From Skeletonema tropicum (lineage: Eukaryota; Bacillariophyta; Thalassiosirophyceae; Thalassiosirales; Thalassiosiraceae): a stretch of DNA of 64,000 bases. The notes below the pieces were generated by a model. That model ran no database searches, was not told the origin of the DNA, and saw only the letters and a list, made by a program, of their open reading frames with translations. Made by a program: the position numbers and the translations under genes. Positions within the stretch are counted from its first letter, which is position 1. Every line of letters starts with the position of its first letter. Positions 47,007 to 58,051 of this stretch are shown in pieces. The stretch covers positions 2,542,001 to 2,606,000 of the forward strand of contig CM074127.1 of NCBI GenBank assembly GCA_037178625.1. Direction: 5' to 3'.

Positions 47007-47318
47007 GCCTACTTAAGTACGAGGTAGGGTTCTCACCCTTTGTTTTTGTTTTGATTCTGGGTTCTGCTACCTTTTTACAAGTGGTACGTCAACTTTTTTC
47101 AAATTGAGTTTTTAGGACTTTAAGTCAAACCTAAGTCCACAATAACTTCAATTCCAAATCGTGCAACCCCAGCCCAAGTGTCAATATCTCAGAGGCCCCC
47201 CAATTCAACTTTAGCTGATACGTGGTGACCACACGAATCTAAGTGATATTAGGCTCATCCTCTCAAATCTGGATGCAAGTGTGTCCATAAAATCATTTGA
47301 AACATTCTCTCCTCGTGA

Positions 47319-48242
47319 TTGCTATTTCAGGTTCAGCATAGTACTATTACTATTATGACAAGACTTAATCTTTTGTTACTAGCAATACTCTGTTGTGTGT
47401 GTCCATCTCCGTTTGATTCCAATGCCAATGAAAATCGCATTCGCGTCAACGTAGAGACATCAAACACACACACAAATGTGGCTACTATAATACCTTCTGA
47501 CACGATGTGCGCTGTCATCGATTCAGGGTTCCGCAATGAACCCTTGTCTGCTGATGTTCGTCTTCCTGTTTGCCCTAGGACAGAGACGAGTTACAAGATT
47601 GATGCCAAGAAAAGAGATATCAGAAGCAACTCATCCTTGGTGGTATTCAAAAGACTGCTTTACGAAATTGTGGCTGCGGCAGTTTCACTCCATATAACAA
47701 CAATGCTCCCCAAAAGAGCTACCCAGCGCCCACCAAAGCGCATCAAAAAGCGCTGGCCTGGACTGAAAAGAAACAAGTGGAGGGACATGGCACTAACTTT
47801 CTCCAAGAACAATGCTTTGCGATCCAATCGGAACAGCTACTCCATCGCCGATTTCCTTGAATTGGTCGGTTGCTCTCTAAGGGCTGCTGCAGTTGGTTAT
47901 GTGGCGAATGCCATCATCCTCGCGAGGTATAGTGTTGCGATATCTGTTTTCTGGACGCAGTACACTCTCGCCTGCACAGGATATTATTCCCGCTGTTTCT
48001 GGCGCAAGAAGATCATGCAGTTCAGGCGTATGCAATTGCAATGGCGCCTATTCCTCCTCCTCGCGAGAACTATCTCTATCTCTTTCGCCATACAACAAGT
48101 CATGTGCGATGTGAGATCAGAAACGGAAAGCAGCCGCAGCAGAAATCATAGAACTCGATCAAGGAATCCATCCAATACCCCCTGGAAAAGGATTCCAACC
48201 CACGCCGCTTTGTGTTGTTCCCCATCCAAGATAACGAGGTAG
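47319..48242 (+). pseudogene. Truncated copy of the Helitron-like ORF N-terminus (307 aa)
   Basis: The first ~292 residues are identical to the complete ORF at 52420. After ...PWKRI the deletion junction at 48195/48196 throws the frame into RNR2 sequence, adding about 15 unrelated residues before a stop. It keeps the hydrophobic N-terminal segments but none of the zinc-finger or replicase regions. Confidence 0.85.
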
Positions 48243-49341
48243 GTGGGACATGCAATTTGCCCAAATGTTACTTGCATACTCTGCCTCACCTCCCTCTGTA
48301 TGTCTTCGTACTAGAGATATGGGTCATGTACAAAAAGGCACTAGCTTGTTTCTGGACTACCGAGGAAATTGACCTTTCCTCCGACCTCAAAGATTGGGAA
48401 GGTCTAGCCGACAACGAACGTCATTTCGTCTCCCACGTCCTTGCCTTTTTTGCTGCCTCCGATGGTATTGTCAACGAGAACCTCTCCAGTAACTTTGCTA
48501 CTGAGGTGCAAAGCCCTGAGGCACGCTTCTTCTACGGATTTCAAATTGCGGTTGAAAATATTCATAGGTAACAAGATGAAAAAAATGTGTAGGCTTTTAC
48601 ATTGGCTCGTACATACACCATTGACACTCACCTGTTTCCTGGTTTCTGGTATATGTTTACATACATTATAATCTACACAACATTCAAAGCGAAACCTATT
48701 CGTTGTTAATTGACACATACATTAAGGACCAAAAGACCAAGTCTCGTATTCTCAATGCCATCGAGACCATTCCCTGTGTTCAAAAGAAGGCTCACTGGGC
48801 TCTCCGGTGGTGCGACTCCAACAACGCTTCCTTCGCCGAACGTATCATCGCCTTTGCAGCCGTGGAGGGTATCTTTTTCAGTGGCAGTTTCTGCGCCATC
48901 TTTTGGTTGAAGAAGCGTGGTCTCATGCCTGGCCTTTGTTTCTCCAATGAGCTTATCTCGCGTGATGAGGGTCTACATTGTGACTTTGCCTGCCTTCTTT
49001 ACAGCAAGCTCGTGAACAAATTGCCTGTTATCCGTATTGACGAGATTATAACTAATGCTGTCCAGATCGAGAAGGAGTTTGTGGTGGAGGCCCTTCCTGT
49101 TTCCCTGATTGGTATGAACGGAGACCTCATGTGCCAGTACATTGAGTTCTGTGCTGATCGTTTGTTGGCTGCCCTTGGATGCCCCAAGCAATACGGAGCT
49201 GCCAATCCATTTGAATGGATGGAGATGATCAGTCTGCAGGGGAAAACTAACTTCTTCGAGAGGCGCGTTGGAGAGTATGCTAAGAGTGGTGTTGGTGTAG
49301 CCCAGGAGGATCAAGTGTTCAGCCTCGACGCAGACTTCTGA
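48196..49341 (+). pseudogene. 5'-truncated second copy of the RNR small-subunit gene
   Basis: It is identical to 59957-61102 of the intact gene. The initiator codon and about the first 31 residues are missing, cut at the Helitron junction, and the upstream Helitron frame is not in phase with it. The remaining exons (to 48238, 48317-48567 and 48690-49341) and both introns are intact, including iron-ligand and tyrosyl-radical regions. Without a new start it should not give a functional protein. Confidence 0.88.
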
Positions 49342-49959
49342 ATTACTCCTATATCTCCCTAATATAGTGCGCTGTTCGATCATCACTGAATGCTGATTAG
49401 TAGTCTTTCTTTAGTTTATGTTGTTGTATACGATCTTGACATATTAGTCTCACGCTTATAGCATCAAATTTGAATATATCAATAGCACACAAGTTGGATC
49501 CTCAATCAGGCCGATGAAATAAGCCTCAGCAGTATAATATCCGACATCTCTTGCAACCATGACACCAAAACAGCACTTGACTGGAACCTGTGATCGGACT
49601 TCAAATAGGTATTGTACTTGTTGCCACAAAAGAGAGGCCAAGCGACTTCCCTGATGCATGGACTTAGGTTTGATGTAAGTCCCAAAAACTCAATTTGAAA
49701 AAAGTTCATACCAATTCCGTCCAAGGTAGATTTGAAATTGAAGTTAATCGTGGACTCAGGTTTGATGGTACTGAGTCCCAAAAACTCAATTTGAAAAAAG
49801 TTCACACCACTTCCGCCCTGTACATCTTGTAAAAGGTAGCAGACCCCAGAATCAAAACAAAGGGTGAGAACCCTACCTTAGGACTACTATTGAATAATAT
49901 GCTGCTTGCTTTGATTTGGGGTTGGCCGATCCGAGCTTGGCTCATAAATCCGATTTGCT

Positions 49960-50382
49960 TTGTTCTCAAAGAAGACATCATTGGCTGCATCGTCATCAAC
50001 ATCTGTCGGTATTATTTCACTTAACTTCAAAATGAAGATTCATTATTCTGGTGGACTATACAGCGGTTCTGTTCGTAAGACGAAGTTGCGCAACAGCAGA
50101 GGAAAAGGAAAGGGCATGGCAAAGCACCGTTTCATTCCACACGGATGGGGCGTTTACGAGTTCAAGAGCGATGTAAAATACACGGGATTGTTCCGCGATG
50201 GATTCGAACACGGATGGGGCTGCCTAACTTGGTCGAATGGAGACTCGTACACGTGCTACTTCCGAAAAGGTAGACCTGAAGCATCCTCATTGAAGCTTGT
50301 CAGAGAAGCTAAAAAATTGAAGACACAAGTTTCGAAACTGACTGCCACTTTGATTGAATACCAAAACAAGCAAGACATCTGA
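49960..50382 (+). CDS. MORN-repeat protein, unit 1 copy (up to 140 aa)
   Basis: Identical to the unit 2 copy at 61721-62143. It has two or three MORN-type repeats (YSGGLYSGS, HGWGVYEFKSDVKYTG and HGWGCLTWSNGDSYTC) and a basic helical tail. MORN repeats often bind membranes or scaffold proteins. Translation may begin at the internal Met before KIHYSGG (50032), where the repeats start. Confidence 0.75.
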   Translation: MFSKKTSLAASSSTSVGIISLNFKMKIHYSGGLYSGSVRKTKLRNSRGKGKGMAKHRFIPHGWGVYEFKSDVKYTGLFRDGFEHGWGCLTWSNGDSYTCYFRKGRPEASSLKLVREAKKLKTQVSKLTATLIEYQNKQDI

Positions 50383-50857
50383 GAGAAGCTGCACAAGCTA
50401 GAAGTAACTATGTATTAATGCCATTTACCTATCCAAAATGTGCCACATCTATGTAACACGAATAGAAGGCGATCAACAACACTAAATAGTTTAACCTACA
50501 CAATATTTTGCAATGACTGCCACTTTGATTGAATACCAAAACAAGCAAGACATCTGAGAGAAGCTGCACAAGCTAGAAGTAACTATGTATTAATGCCATT
50601 TACCTATCCAAAATGTGCCACATCTATGTAACACGAATGATATTATAAATTATATATATGTATATTTGGTGCTGGAGCCGTGGCCGTGGCAGTGTTGGTT
50701 GGACGGAATGCACCCCTGGCGTTAGTTGATCCGCGAGAGAGGGCGACACATGTTTAACCCGAACAATATTTTGCAATGGCTTTGATAGATGACATGGGGA
50801 AAGACGCACGCAATAAATCCAACAATTTCACAGTGAGAGTTCTCTCTTCGTAATCTA

Positions 50858-51489
50858 TCACGGAGGTAAATCACTTTTGTCTCTTCTGCTGCTGGGTGCA
50901 GATGTCGATCCAAATCCACCAACACCACGTTGTGTCTCTGTCAATTCGTCAACCTGCACTGCATGAACCATTGAAATTCTTTCGAGGATTAATTGGGCAA
51001 TGCGATCTCCAATGTAAACATGAAAATCCTCATGACCGAAATTGAAGAGAACCACACCTACATTTCCTCGATCTGTTTAAAAAATATATGAATATGAAAT
51101 TTTGAGATGGGTTACAATGAAATAAGCGAGGCTGTTAATTTGTACTTCAATTTTAGCTTACAGTCAGCATCGACAACTCCAGCACCACAGCCGATCATTC
51201 TCTTAACAGCAACACCACTACATAATACACAACAGAACAAAACGCAGGAATTAATATGAATGCATGATAACATAGCACACAATATCGAGCATTGTCGGAC
51301 TTGCCTCCTTGGAGCGATACGGGCATAAGTTCCCTCTGGACAGGCAACACTCAAGTCAGTTTTAATAACTGCCATCCCCCCAGCAGGTACGACTTTAGGC
51401 TCCGCTGCACATAAATCAAACCCAGCAGATTCGGGTGACCAGCGAGTTGGCATAGTGGCATTAGGACTGAGGAGTTTTACCAATAGCAT
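50858..51489 (-). CDS. dut: dUTPase, unit 1 copy, three exons (151 aa)
   Basis: The exons are 51489-51305, 51217-51162 and 51072-50858. The sequence is identical to the unit 2 copy, which carries the motif discussion. The upstream open frame runs to about 51657 and is cut at 51696 by the next unit, so upstream regulatory sequence here differs from the unit 2 copy, where the original flank continues. Confidence 0.88.
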
Positions 51490-51696
51490 GATGGGAGGTG
51501 TGGAAACAATGTAATAGAAGGCTGGAGATGTATCGCCATCTGCGGAAGTTAGATAGCTGAATAGGGTGGGGGCGGCTCTGGAGAGATAGACGAGATCTTC
51601 TTCATAGGACTGATCAAGCCAAACGAACGGTTCCCGGAAAAAAGGGTCCGTCCCCACCTCCTCTGTCCCGCGTCCGGTCGAGCTGCTGCGTACTAT

Positions 51697-54600
51697 CTGT
51701 CCGTGGGCGGAAGAGTTGCGCTTTTTTAAAATCGACTACTAATTCCTACGTCCATGAATTAGAAATAAGCAGCTTAAAAAATAGAGTACAAACAAGCAAC
51801 TTAAAAAAATATGCGTACAAACCAGGCTCGAGTTACGAGTTAGCTACATACGTTATGTAGGAAGAAGGAGGAAAGGGCACAGGAAGGGGGGGTTCCACCC
51901 CCCCTTTACCCCCCCCCCAATTCAGCTTATCTCGGACAAAATGTGAGAACCCTACCTCGCTTAAAAAATATGCGTACAAACCAGGCTCGAGTTACGAGTT
52001 AGCTACATAAGTACGTTAGGAAGAAGGAGGAAAGGGCACCGGAAGGGGGGGGTTCCACCCCCCCCCTTTACCCCCCCCAATTCAGCTTATCTCGGACAAA
52101 ATGAGAAGCCTACTTAAGTACGAGGTAGGGTTCTCACCCTTTGTTTTTGTTTTGATTCTGGGTTCTGCTACCTTTTTACAAGTGGTACATCAACTTTTTT
52201 CAAATTGAGTTTTTAGGACTTTAAGTCAAACCTAAGTCCACAATAACTTCAATTCCAAATCGTGCAACCCCAGCCCAAGTGTCAATATCTCAGAGGCCCC
52301 CCAATTCAACTTTAGCTGATACGTGGTGACCACACGAATCTAAGTGATATTAGGCTCATCCTCTCAAATCTGGATGCAAGTGTGTCCATAAAATCATTTG
52401 AAACATTCTCTCCTCGTGATTGCTATTTCAGGTTCAGCATAGTACTATTACTATTATGACAAGACTTAATCTTTTGTTACTAGCAATACTCTGTTGTGTG
52501 TGTCCATCTCCGTTTGATTCCAATGCCAATGAAAATCGCATTCGCGTCAACGTAGAGACATCAAACACACACACAAATGTGGCTACTATAATACCTTCTG
52601 ACACGATGTGCGCTGTCATCGATTCAGGGTTCCGCAATGAACCCTTGTCTGCTGATGTTCGTCTTCCTGTTTGCCCTAGGACAGAGACGAGTTACAAGAT
52701 TGATGCCAAGAAAAGAGATATCAGAAGCAACTCATCCTTGGTGGTATTCAAAAGACTGCTTTACGAAATTGTGGCTGCGGCAGTTTCACTCCATATAACA
52801 ACAATGCTCCCCAAAAGAGCTACCCAGCGCCCACCAAAGCGCATCAAAAAGCGCTGGCCTGGACTGAAAAGAAACAAGTGGAGGGACATGGCACTAACTT
52901 TCTCCAAGAACAATGCTTTGCGATCCAATCGGAACAGCTACTCCATCGCCGATTTCCTTGAATTGGTCGGTTGCTCTCTAAGGGCTGCTGCAGTTGGTTA
53001 TGTGGCGAATGCCATCATCCTCGCGAGGTATAGTGTTGCGATATCTGTTTTCTGGACGCAGTACACTCTCGCCTGCACAGGATATTATTCCCGCTGTTTC
53101 TGGCGCAAGAAGATCATGCAGTTCAGGCGTATGCAATTGCAATGGCGCCTATTCCTCCTCCTCGCGAGAACTATCTCTATCTCTTTCGCCATACAACAAG
53201 TCATGTGCGATGTGAGATCAGAAACGGAAAGCAGCCGCAGCAGAAATCATAGAACTCGATCAAGGAATCCATCCAATACCCCCTGGAAAAGGATTCTTTG
53301 TTTATTGATCCTTTTGGGCCATCCCCTCTATGTCGCAGAGCCAAATGATCGATCTGTACCTTGCGGCGAATTGTCGGTGCTGAATGTTCTTGCAGCAACT
53401 TTCAAAGATGTTGTTGCGTCGAGAATAGGTGCCATCATTGCTGGTGCTATTTCTGCTGGTTGGTGTTTATATTGGCAATTTCCTTCTTTGAAACAAGCAC
53501 AAGCACACCTCAAGGACATCTGCACTGATGATTGTTATGATGGTGCAAAACATAAACACTCATTGCCGCTCCCATCATCAAGAGGAGTTTGCCTGAAGAA
53601 TTCACGTGGCATGATGTCATCGAGGCTTCTTCAAATGTTAATCATCCTGAGTCTCCCTACGCTCGTCACTGCGCCGAATAGTAAGTCAGTAGGGAGTTCC
53701 TTTCAAGCACCCGCCGCAGTTGCTGTTGTTGGATTAGGCGCCGCAGCAGCTGCTTCTCGTGTAGTATATGACCCTCATCGCACTCGCAAATGGACTGGGA
53801 AGGAGAGTGAATTGGAGAGGCAATGCACGTCGTGTGGTGTAGCATATTTAACACCCCCGAAGCATGAATCGGAGCAGCAGCAGGCTGTGAGACGGAAGAG
53901 CATGGTAGAGGAGTGTGGGAGGATACGAAAAAATCGAAACGCTAGGATTAAAAAAAATCGAAGTCGAATTAAAGCTGAAGAGAAGCTGAAGAAGCTCTGT
54001 TGTGAGAATGATGTCACATACATACCGCCTCCTCCTGACGAATCCGCAAGGCAACAAGAGAATAGACGGCGGAATCTAATAAGGGCGTGTGACGATGAGC
54101 TGAGGAGCAACAGGGCAGCTGATACGAAAAAGCGGCGGAGAGCAGGGACACCCCAGCGACGCGCAGCTCAACTCCACGCAGATGCCTCGCGAAAACGTGA
54201 GGAACGGAAAAACGAGACTCCCCAGCAGAAGAAACGGCGGCAGCAGGACGATAATGAAAGGCGAAAGAGGAGGAACGAAGCAACCGAAGCCAACAAGGTC
54301 GAACATTATGCCTATTGCGAGGATGACGACATCTTCATCAATGGTGAAGTGCCTTACATCGAAGTGAACTTGGATGGTGCAAACAAGGCACGAGAGCTGC
54401 TGTTACGTACAAATACAAAAAATGGTGACAGCTGCAATTGCGATGGCTGCCACCGAGCCATTGGGTGCAGTGTGTGTGATGAATTCATTATTGGAACGGA
54501 GGAGCTGTGTTGGATCACGAAGGAAGAACTTCTAGAGCACAAAGACCGACTTGGAGTAGAGGCGTACCAAGAATATTATCATGGAGGACAGGAAATTGAC

Positions 54601-56050
54601 CAAGAGCTCAAACAACAGTACGAAATTAGTGGTATGGAAGGCATGCTCCTCTCGAGGCGCTTCGGTAAAGATGATGCTAGTGAATTCATGATCTGTTCAA
54701 GCTGTAAAGCCTCCCTAAGGACCAAGAGCGAATCCCCTCCAAAACACTCGATTGCCAATGGCTTCTTGATCGGAACCATACCTACAACCATCGCGTTTGA
54801 ACAAGATGGAGAGATGAAAAGCTTGAAGACGACAAAAGAAGTCCACGACGAGCACGGAAAGCCCATTCCTAATCAGACGGTGAGCTTAGTGACGAGTGTT
54901 ATGGCTGCTGCCATTTCTCCCACTCGTCCTTACGCTTATATATTCTCTTACCGAGGAGGCAGGCATCAGAGCCTGATCGGAAATTTTCAGTTCTTTGAGA
55001 CAGATCAGGCGAAGGTTGCAGGTGCATTAAATTGTCTACACCAATCAGGTGTTGCGTCAAATATTTATGTGGTTTTGAATGGGAGGATGACACCAACCCA
55101 AAAAGACATTGTTCGAAAGAAGGCAGAGCTGGACACAAGGCTTTATTTTGGCTTGCTTCACTGGTTCAAGGAACACCACCCCGCATTCAGGGACTTGGTA
55201 ATAGAGGATGAAAGTTCAGCTGTAAATATTGAGTTGGTAGAAGACCCTGATTCCGATTCAAACACGGATATACCTGGGGACCCCGCAAAAGAGAATAAGG
55301 AAGAAGGTGCTACATTTTACTTTTCTGGTGGAGGGGAACCAACAACAGACACAAGTGTGTACAAAACGAGTAGGGAACTTGTGATGGCCATTCTGAAAGA
55401 TCACTCGGCGCCAACGCTTGCTATACACGGGGGCAATTATGCCAGTCATTTGGATGTAATGAAGTTGGAGAGTGTGTTTCCTACTGTATTCCCATTTGGA
55501 AGTGGAGGGCCAACTCTAGAACGCCGGAATAAGATTTCTGATGAGGAAATAATTCGGCATTATCTAAAGTTGTCCCTGCCTCAGTTCATGGAAAGTGAAT
55601 TCGTGCTTGTCGCAAACTTTTTACTTGGGCGGATATTATCGTTTAAGAGCGCCGTGATGAAATGTAGGCCACTGGTTAACGAGCATGGTGAAGCAGTTGG
55701 TGATGAAATCGGCAAAATGACCATCGAGGAAATTGAAGAAGCAATCAACGAGGAGCATGCCAACAAGAAAAGTACTAGTACAGCCAGCAAGTTTCTCAAG
55801 GCTGTGAGCGCATCTTGCCGCCATTTGGGCATGAATGAAGAAGCTGCAAAGAGCGCTCGGCGGAAGTGCTTTGCCCTTCAGGACTTCTTCGGGATGCACT
55901 CTCTCTTTGTAACAATAACGATTGACGATGAGTGTAGCTTCAGAGTGCGACTATACCCATATGCGGATGCCAATGGCGAAGGAGTAAGTCCTCTGCTTTG
56001 TAATGTAACTTGTAGTGGCAGATTGATGTTATTAGGGTAAACACTCATCA
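51697..56050 (+). mobile_element. Helitron-like element, 5' part, truncated
   Basis: It begins TCTGTCCGTGG after an A. It carries 720 bases of repeat-rich non-coding sequence and then the 1206-aa ORF with Helitron N-terminal homology. The rolling-circle nuclease core and the helicase are absent: at about 56045-56055 the sequence changes to an RNR1 exon in the opposite orientation. As it stands it cannot encode a full replicase. Confidence 0.7.
52420..56040 (+). CDS. Helitron replicase N-terminal part, truncated (1206 aa)
   Basis: Residues 1-470 are unusual: a signal-peptide-like start ([16 protein letters not shown]) and several hydrophobic segments. Residues about 480-640 are very basic (RRK/QQKKRR). 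A Cys-rich module ([15 protein letters not shown], about 680) and CSSCKASLR precede the region known in Helitron proteins ([17 protein letters not shown]). The Helitron_like_N domain follows: [13 protein letters not shown], then [29 protein letters not shown] and FRVRLYPYA. After YADANGEG a GTAAGT suggests an intron or the truncation point. The two-tyrosine Rep motif and the helicase are not present. Confidence 0.78.
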   Translation: MLFQVQHSTITIMTRLNLLLLAILCCVCPSPFDSNANENRIRVNVETSNTHTNVATIIPSDTMCAVIDSGFRNEPLSADVRLPVCPRTETSYKIDAKKRDIRSNSSLVVFKRLLYEIVAAAVSLHITTMLPKRATQRPPKRIKKRWPGLKRNKWRDMALTFSKNNALRSNRNSYSIADFLELVGCSLRAAAVGYVANAIILARYSVAISVFWTQYTLACTGYYSRCFWRKKIMQFRRMQLQWRLFLLLARTISISFAIQQVMCDVRSETESSRSRNHRTRSRNPSNTPWKRILCLLILLGHPLYVAEPNDRSVPCGELSVLNVLAATFKDVVASRIGAIIAGAISAGWCLYWQFPSLKQAQAHLKDICTDDCYDGAKHKHSLPLPSSRGVCLKNSRGMMSSRLLQMLIILSLPTLVTAPNSKSVGSSFQAPAAVAVVGLGAAAAASRVVYDPHRTRKWTGKESELERQCTSCGVAYLTPPKHESEQQQAVRRKSMVEECGRIRKNRNARIKKNRSRIKAEEKLKKLCCENDVTYIPPPPDESARQQENRRRNLIRACDDELRSNRAADTKKRRRAGTPQRRAAQLHADASRKREERKNETPQQKKRRQQDDNERRKRRNEATEANKVEHYAYCEDDDIFINGEVPYIEVNLDGANKARELLLRTNTKNGDSCNCDGCHRAIGCSVCDEFIIGTEELCWITKEELLEHKDRLGVEAYQEYYHGGQEIDQELKQQYEISGMEGMLLSRRFGKDDASEFMICSSCKASLRTKSESPPKHSIANGFLIGTIPTTIAFEQDGEMKSLKTTKEVHDEHGKPIPNQTVSLVTSVMAAAISPTRPYAYIFSYRGGRHQSLIGNFQFFETDQAKVAGALNCLHQSGVASNIYVVLNGRMTPTQKDIVRKKAELDTRLYFGLLHWFKEHHPAFRDLVIEDESSAVNIELVEDPDSDSNTDIPGDPAKENKEEGATFYFSGGGEPTTDTSVYKTSRELVMAILKDHSAPTLAIHGGNYASHLDVMKLESVFPTVFPFGSGGPTLERRNKISDEEIIRHYLKLSLPQFMESEFVLVANFLLGRILSFKSAVMKCRPLVNEHGEAVGDEIGKMTIEEIEEAINEEHANKKSTSTASKFLKAVSASCRHLGMNEEAAKSARRKCFALQDFFGMHSLFVTITIDDECSFRVRLYPYADANGEGVSPLLCNVTCSGRLMLLG

Positions 56051-56051
56051 T

Positions 56052-57737
56052 TTGCAGAGCGTCGGCCAAACCCTGGACGCCAATACCAATGGGACGATGG
56101 CGCATGTTAGATCTCTTGGCCTCCTCAACGGGATAGAAATTGTTGTCAATGACACGGTTCAGGTTCCTCGTCAAAACCTTGGAGATTTCTTTGAGCTTGT
56201 CCAAGTCGTAATCATAGTGACCCTCCTCGCCAAAGTGTCCAGCGGGAGTCACAAACTTAGAAAGGCTGATACTTGCCAAGTTGCACACGGCAATTTCATC
56301 AGGTGCGGTGTACTCCACGATTTCAGTACACAAGTTGGAGCACTTGATGGTTCCAAGGTTTCGTTGGTTCGATTTCCTGTTGCAGTGGTCTTTGTAGAGC
56401 ATGTAAGGAGTTCCAGTCTCTACCTGAGAGTCCAGGATAGCAAACCAAAGCTGTTGGGCCTTGATGGTCTTACGCCCCTTGCCCTCACGCTCGTACTTCT
56501 CGTAGAGGGCTTTGAATTCACCACCCCAGCAGTTTGCGAGGCCCTTGCACTCATTGGGGCACATCAAGGTCCAGTCACCGTTGGTCTGAACACGCTCCAT
56601 GAATAGGTCGGGAATCCAGAGGGCGTAGAAAAGGTCACGGGCACGCTCCATCTCGTTTCCGTGGTTCTTCCTCAAGTCAAGGAATGCAAAAATATCTGCA
56701 TGCCATGGCTCAATGTAGGCAGCAATACTCCCCTTACGCTTTCCTCCTCCTTGATCAACGTAGCGAGCAGTGTTGTTAAATACACGGAGCATTGGCACGA
56801 TGCCATTGGATGTTCCGTTGGTACCCTGAATGTAACTACCGCTAGCTCTGATATTGCTGACCGACATACCAATGCCACCAGCATGCTTTGAAATAATAGC
56901 ACAATTCTTGAGTGTGTCGTATATACCTTCGATGGAATCGGCCTTCATACAAGTGAGAAAGCAAGAAGACATTTGTGGGTTTGGGGTCCCTGCATTGAAA
57001 AGGGTGGGTGTCGCGTGAATGAAGTATCCTTTGGAGAGGAGATCATATGTTTCTTTCACACGGTCAATGTCATCCATGTGGATGCCGACGGCAACACGCA
57101 TGAGCATGTGCTGAGGACGCTCGGCAATCTTTCCATCAATTTTGAGTAGGTATGATTTTTCGAGGGTCTTGAAGCCAAAGTAGTCAAATTCAAAGTCTCT
57201 GTCATGGATGATGCACCCGTCAAGTGTGTCTCTGTTGGCCATGATGACATTGTAGACTTCTTTGGAGATTAGAGGGGCAGTCTCTCCAGTTTTGGGGTGT
57301 TTGTATCCGCGGAAGGCGTGCATAACCTTTGAAAATGATTTCTCTGTCATTTTGTGCAAGTTGGACACCTCGATACGTGCGGCGAGGATGGCATAGTCGG
57401 GATGTTGAGTGGCAAAGGATGCAGCAGTTTGGGCTGCAAGTTCATCGAGCTCAGTGGTAGTGACACCTTGATAGACTCCCTGAATCACCTTTTGCGAGAT
57501 GATGGCTTCGTTTACGAACTAGAATAGAGAACGAGAGAGTGAGAGAAGACGTAAGTAGCTGCGCAGCACGGTGTGTTGACGAATCAATCTTTCGAGTGTA
57601 CCAACATTACAAGAGATGCAGACGGACGCTCTCATTCTCACCTTTTGATCGAGGCCATAGCATAGCTTCGAGATGCGGCTCTGGATCTTATCAAATTGGC
57701 AGCTTTGCTGTCTTCCGTCTCTCTTTCTGATAAACAT
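56052..57737 (-). pseudogene. Ribonucleotide reductase large subunit, 3'-truncated by the Helitron-like element
   Basis: Exon 1 is 57737-57642 (MFIRKRDGRQ, start of the ATP cone) and exon 2 runs from 57518 to about 56055, joined by a GTGAGA...TCTAG intron (123 bases). The join gives LCYGLDQK+[11 protein letters not shown]. Catalytic features are present: NPQMSSCFL cysteine, SNLCTE (Asn, Cys, Glu) and [10 protein letters not shown]. Homology stops at GVQGLADAL, leaving about 520 of the usual ~800 residues. The frame then runs into antisense Helitron sequence to a stop at 55878. The radical-transfer tyrosines and C-terminal cysteines are lost, so it should be inactive unless another copy exists. 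Confidence 0.9.
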
Positions 57738-58051
57738 GATTGTGCTGTGCTGTGATATAAAGGTTGTTCGCTGGTTCTGAGATGCAATGATAGTACAATA
57801 CTGGACGTGATACATACAATTGTTGGATGCTATTTCGCGAAAGAAAAAAAATCTGAAGTGAGATTTGACACCTGCTGACTGGTCCTCGTACAAAAACGAG
57901 AAAGTACATATCTTTCTTGATTATGTAGCTTACATACTTACCTTTCTGTCTGGGCCATGATTTTGACATTGCATCTCTGTCCCCGGATCCTTGGTCCTCA
58001 CATAAAAAGAAACCCACATCAAAGTCATAATTAGCTGCCAAGAAACCAAGA
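57738..58051. promoter_or_regulatory. Divergent region between RNR1 and the F-box-like gene
   Basis: The 314 bases lie between divergent starts and should hold the original RNR1 promoter. I looked for E2F/MBF-like sites (TTTSGCGC) or MluI boxes (ACGCGT) and saw none with confidence. Confidence 0.3.

Larger units (their letters stand above)
46594..51696. repeat. Duplicated unit 1 (5.1 kb), internally deleted copy of unit 2
   Basis: Bases 46594-48195 match 51695-53296 (offset 5101) and bases 48196-51696 match 59957-63457 (offset 11761). Only two substitutions were noticed (near 46626 and 47087). Relative to unit 2, a 6,660-base block (53297-59956) is missing at the GGATTC/CAACCC junction. The unit starts and ends on a shared AT dinucleotide. 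Confidence 0.93.

Noticed and set aside
46231..47318. CRISPR-like array
   Set aside because: Repeats are 127 and ~155 bases in only two copies without spacers, and the genome is eukaryotic.
48212..48571. 119-aa RNR2-like ORF in unit 1 as an independent gene
   Set aside because: It has only a GTG at its start and reads through a 78-base intron. It is the 5'-truncated copy.
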